Shown here: one piece after another, positions 61,201-64,000 of the stretch | Numbering within the stretch: position 1 is the first letter of the stretch | How the letters are laid out: every line of letters begins with the position of its first letter | From: Candidatus Poseidoniaceae archaeon | GTDB lineage: Archaea > Thermoplasmatota > Poseidoniia > Poseidoniales > Poseidoniaceae | NCBI GenBank assembly: GCA_016777125.1 | Contig: JADHSC010000001.1 | Location: 62,001-126,000, forward strand | Direction: 5' to 3' | Length of the DNA stretch: 64,000 nt | Notes under the pieces: model-generated | What the model was told of the DNA's origin: nothing | Seen by the model: the letters and a program-made list of their open reading frames with translations, nothing else | Database searches by the model: none | Translations under genes and position numbers: made by a program

Positions 61201-62511
61201 TCAACCTAAGTCTGGTGCAGGTGGAACACCTGAACCATCATCTTCAACATCATTAACTAATTCGCTTTCGATTTCATCGACCAATTCACCGAATTCGATT
61301 TGCTTAGGAGTTGCTTCGTCTTCAAGAATCTTATCTGCAGCAACTTCACCTGTTTCCGCAAGGCGTACTTGTTGCTCTAACTGACGCTTGATTTCTTCTC
61401 TCTCTTCCATTGTTGGAACATTGAAACTGCAGACGAGTTGAATCTCTTCACCAAAGTTGAGTTCACCGGAGTATTCCAAAAGGTCCCCATATGCGTTTGC
61501 AATGACTTGGAACTTGGTTGGATCTTTGGAACGTCGCTTCTTGTGCTTCTTGTAGTAGTGAACGAAGACTTGGTAGGTTCCAGCAGGCGCTTCACCTTCT
61601 GGCCAAACGACGTTTTCAATTGGTTTGCGTGAATCAGGTCGTACGTTTGCATCGACGTCAAGTTCTCCATTACAGGAGGACTTGCGATTACCACCGTGGA
61701 TTCGCTCTCCAGATGGACAAACGACGTGCAGATCGAGATCATTGTAATTATTCCACATTAATGAAACTTGGACATCTGATGAACGTGCACCTTCTCTCTC
61801 GAGTCGTGCTCGAAGTTCATCGAGTGCTCTGTTTGCTGCTTTTCTGCGTTCGAGAGCATCTTTCTCCTGGGCCGCTTGGATTTCGGCCAAGCGTTGTTCT
61901 TCAGCTGCTGCAAGCTCTGCTTGACGTGCTGCTTCTTCTGCATCTCGCTCAGATTGAGCTGCTGCATCACGTTCTGCAGCAAGTCGTGCTGCTTCTGCTG
62001 CTTGTTCAGATTCGAGACGCTCTTTCTCTTGCTGCTCCTCTTGATCTTTCTTGAGACGTTCTTGTTGCTCTTGGAGAGCAGCCTCTTCTTCTTCTTGTTG
62101 ACGACGGCCTTTTTCATCTTCTTGCCGAGCCCATTCTTCATCACGAAGTCTGCGGCGTTCGAGAATCTGGGCTTCAGTCTCTTCTTCGTCGTCATCAACA
62201 ACATCTGGAGCTTCGCTCATGACTGGTTGCTCTTCAACCGGTTGTTGCAAGAGGGTTGCCTCACCAAGTAGATTGATGCTTCCACCCGAGAGGTTTCGTC
62301 GTCGACGCTCGGCTTCAATTTGCAATAATTTGCGTTCGAATTCGCTTCGGGCGCTAGAGAAACTGGAACTCTGTGCAGGCTTTCTCAATCCGTCAGCAAC
62401 GATTCCACGACGCATGTCCAGGTCTGCATCACCTCGGATGAGAATATACCACAGGCCGACAAAAAAACCACCTGCAAGGATTCCAACCATGAGCCAAGCA
62501 CCAGTCTCCAT
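61201..62511 (-). CDS. Membrane-anchored coiled-coil protein with DUF2135 (YfaP-like) domain
   Basis: This 436-residue protein has an N-terminal transmembrane helix (METGAWLMVGILAGGFFVGL), a charged linker, and a long Glu/Arg/Ala coiled coil at roughly 105-245 (RRRLRDEEWARQEDEKGRRQ and so on). A compact domain at about 248-355 then shows DVQVSLMWNNYNDLDLHVVC, CNGELDVDANVRPDSRKPIE and GTYQVFVHYYKKHKKRRSKD, the pattern of DUF2135/YfaP modules. An acidic tail ends the protein. The topology predicts a cytoplasmic body unless exported. Role unknown; a structural or envelope-attached scaffold is plausible. ATG 62511 gives a cleaner N-terminus than 62544. Confidence 0.72.
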   Translation of the reverse strand: METGAWLMVGILAGGFFVGLWYILIRGDADLDMRRGIVADGLRKPAQSSSFSSARSEFERKLLQIEAERRRRNLSGGSINLLGEATLLQQPVEEQPVMSEAPDVVDDDEEETEAQILERRRLRDEEWARQEDEKGRRQQEEEEAALQEQQERLKKDQEEQQEKERLESEQAAEAARLAAERDAAAQSERDAEEAARQAELAAAEEQRLAEIQAAQEKDALERRKAANRALDELRARLEREGARSSDVQVSLMWNNYNDLDLHVVCPSGERIHGGNRKSSCNGELDVDANVRPDSRKPIENVVWPEGEAPAGTYQVFVHYYKKHKKRRSKDPTKFQVIANAYGDLLEYSGELNFGEEIQLVCSFNVPTMEEREEIKRQLEQQVRLAETGEVAADKILEDEATPKQIEFGELVDEIESELVNDVEDDGSGVPPAPDLG

Positions 62512-62612
62512 AGCCAGCCCTAAGCATAGTTCTTCTTTTATCATTCGCTTTGTAAGTGTCTACCCATCGCACAAATGCAAAGCATTGAATTGCAGGGGGG
62601 ACTGGCCAAGTT

Positions 62613-63410
62613 ATGGACAAAGCCTCACGCCTGGAGAAAATGCTCCCAAATGGAAAGGGCCTATGGATTCCAATCGATCACGGATTGTCCGACTACCCAA
62701 ATCCTGGATTGGAAGATACTGAAGCATTAATTCGAGAACTTATCGAAGCAAAGGTAGATGTTATCGTGGCTCAGAAAGGACTTGTAGACTACTTTTCTCA
62801 CCTTTGCCAAGGCACTCAAACAAGCATGGTCATTCACCTTTCGGCTTCAACCCGTCATGGTGGTGATGATGCATCGAGGAAAGTGCTCGTTGGCAACCCT
62901 TCTGAAATTTTGACTCGCGGTGGAATCGGAGCATCTGCCCAAGTCAACATGGGCACAACTGGTGAAGCAGAAATGCTCGAAGCGCTCGGTAAAGTGACAA
63001 CCGAATCACATCATATTGGCCTTCCTGTCCTTGGAATGGTGTATGCACGTGGGTCCAATTTGAATCCTGTTCCAGGTGATAAAACGCAAGGTGTTTCCCA
63101 AGCAGCCCGCGTTGCATTTGAGATGGGTTGCGATGTCGCTAAGACCACTTGGACAGGTGATTCAGAGTCTTTCAAGCATGTCACATCTGCAGCACCAATA
63201 CCAATGCTGGTTGCAGGCGGGGCTAACACTGGGGACACACGCAGCGTGTTGCTCATGGTGGAGAAGGCAATGAAGGCAGGAGCCGCTGGCGTTTGCATGG
63301 GGCGGCAAGTCTTCGCTCACAAATATCCGGGCAAGATGGCTATGGCACTACGTCGAATTATTCATGAAGGAATCGCTTCAACAATAGCAGCAGATGAATT
63401 CAATCTTTGA
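62613..63410 (+). CDS. aroA': 2-amino-3,7-dideoxy-D-threo-hept-6-ulosonate synthase (class I aldolase fold)
   Basis: This 265-residue enzyme condenses an aspartate semialdehyde-derived and a sugar-derived unit in the archaeal route to 3-dehydroquinate. The class I aldolase barrel shows IPIDHGLSDYP with Asp22, GMVYARGSN with Tyr144 and DVAKTTWTGD with the Schiff-base Lys177. Fructose-bisphosphate aldolase of the same family is the alternative, but the following gene is DHQ synthase II, its pathway partner, ten bases later. This arrangement strongly supports ADH synthase. Confidence 0.88.
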   Translation: MDKASRLEKMLPNGKGLWIPIDHGLSDYPNPGLEDTEALIRELIEAKVDVIVAQKGLVDYFSHLCQGTQTSMVIHLSASTRHGGDDASRKVLVGNPSEILTRGGIGASAQVNMGTTGEAEMLEALGKVTTESHHIGLPVLGMVYARGSNLNPVPGDKTQGVSQAARVAFEMGCDVAKTTWTGDSESFKHVTSAAPIPMLVAGGANTGDTRSVLLMVEKAMKAGAAGVCMGRQVFAHKYPGKMAMALRRIIHEGIASTIAADEFNL

Positions 63411-63420
63411 GGTACAAACA

Positions 63421-64000
63421 TGGAAGTCTGGCTTAATTCGAATTCTATGCCCTCACATGATGGTGTTGATTTTTATTTCACAGAAAAGGACTCAGAGACC
63501 TCTATTTTTGCGACAGAAGGTTTTCTTTACAAAGGAAATTCAAAGATTGGCGCTCATGTCCATATCAATTCAGAAGAACGCCAGCAATATGCGCGTTCGC
63601 TTGCAGGAACTGTGGATTGGATTTATCTTACGTTCGAAGATTGGTCGATGATACCAATCGAAAATGTCGTTGCTGCATGTGATCAGACGCCAACACGCAT
63701 CGCAGCTGAAATCATTGAACCGTTACAGGCTCATGGAGCAGGTTTTGCTCTCGAGATTGGTGTAGATGCACTCGTTTGTTCTGAAAAGGAACTCGAAGCC
63801 GCTTTAATTGTCAAATCCCTACGTAGTTCTACAGAAGAAGTCCGAGATGAAAGAACAAATGATGTCGATGACATCCTTTCTTTGAGTGAAGTCAAAATTA
63901 CATCGATTGAATCTGGACATACAGGGGACAGAGTATGCATCGATATGACATCGCTCCTCGAAGTTGGAGAAGGGATGCTCATTGGCTCTACAGCCCGTAG
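63421..64000 (+). CDS. aroB': 3-Dehydroquinate synthase II (partial, C-terminus off the right edge)
   Basis: The first 193 residues are in the window. This archaeal NAD-dependent enzyme cyclises the ADH synthase product to 3-dehydroquinate, replacing bacterial AroB. Visible features include the DWSMIPIENVVAAC segment, TRIAAEIIEPLQAHGAGFAL and VDALVC, and the hallmark LLEVGEGMLIGSTAR right at the window end. ATG 63421 starts the family N-terminus (MEVWLNSNS). It runs directly after ADH synthase in the same operon. Confidence 0.92.

Noticed and set aside
61518..62054. Leucine-rich 178-codon plus-strand frame opposite the coiled-coil DUF2135 gene
   Set aside because: Leucine and cysteine runs mirror the Glu/Gln-rich coil of the real gene.

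Overview
The window reads as a chromosomal segment of a planktonic, aerobic, heterotrophic euryarchaeon, most likely Marine Group II/III (Poseidoniia-like). Archaeal markers are ribosomal protein S6e, eIF2-gamma, RpoK, Dph2, Orc1/Cdc6, PurP, the A-type ATP synthase and the archaeal shikimate entry pair (ADH synthase, DHQ synthase II). Mixed in are genes of bacterial flavour: a class II HMG-CoA reductase, SMC-ScpA-ScpB, acyl-CoA dehydrogenase, NadB, tryptophan 2,3-dioxygenase, CtaA/CtaB and a class II CCA-type nucleotidyltransferase. The lineage is inferred from gene content; there is no rRNA gene here. Genes are packed tightly, no gap exceeds about 180 bases, and several converging genes overlap at their ends. 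No IS element, CRISPR array or prophage was seen.

Layout. 1-4.8 kb: two divergent secreted or anchored peptidases (a PKD-rich HExxH protease, cut by the left edge, and an M28 peptidase). 4.8-13.1 kb: membrane protein with a carboxypeptidase-regulatory-like domain, a thymidylate kinase with an extra C-terminal half, DUF2085, an HTH_10 regulator, a PCMT-like protein, a HEAT-like protein and an M61 peptidase with PDZ. 13.1-17.1 kb: SerK/ParB-like protein, CCA-type nucleotidyltransferase, EF-hand repeat protein, acyl-CoA dehydrogenase. 17.2-22.8 kb: information-processing block (GcvH-like, Hpt, Dph2, Cdc6, S6e, eIF2-gamma, PIN). 22.9-26.4 kb: wHTH regulator facing a DUF357 / beta-propeller / AAA-wHTH operon. 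26.4-33.6 kb: HMG-CoA reductase and the condensin operon smc-scpA-scpB. 33.7-39.5 kb: zinc-ribbon membrane protein, NadB, ketopantoate reductase and a protein that looks like a catalytically dead site-2 protease. 39.6-48.1 kb: complete ATP synthase operon in the order H-I-K-E-C-F-A-B-D. 48.2-52.3 kb: an operon of a pilin-like lamin-tail protein, three KaiC-type proteins (only the first with an intact P-loop) and a methyltransferase. 52.4-55.4 kb: large surface protein. Then tRNA-Ser(GCT), CtaB/CtaA, a thioredoxin-like secreted protein, RpoK, tryptophan dioxygenase, PurP, a coiled-coil DUF2135 protein, ADH synthase and the start of DHQ synthase II at the right edge.

Together the genes suggest an O2-respiring cell (heme A synthesis, A-type ATP synthase) that degrades protein and lipid (three peptidases, acyl-CoA dehydrogenase, tryptophan oxidation) and makes isoprenoid lipids through mevalonate. 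The most promising leads for something undescribed are the pilin/lamin-tail plus triple-KaiC operon with a 27-bp near-palindrome upstream of it, the pseudo-site-2 protease, the AAA/propeller/DUF357 operon, and a cluster of GCGTTAA repeats at the HMG-CoA reductase promoter. All starts and functions are read from sequence by eye; no database search was run.
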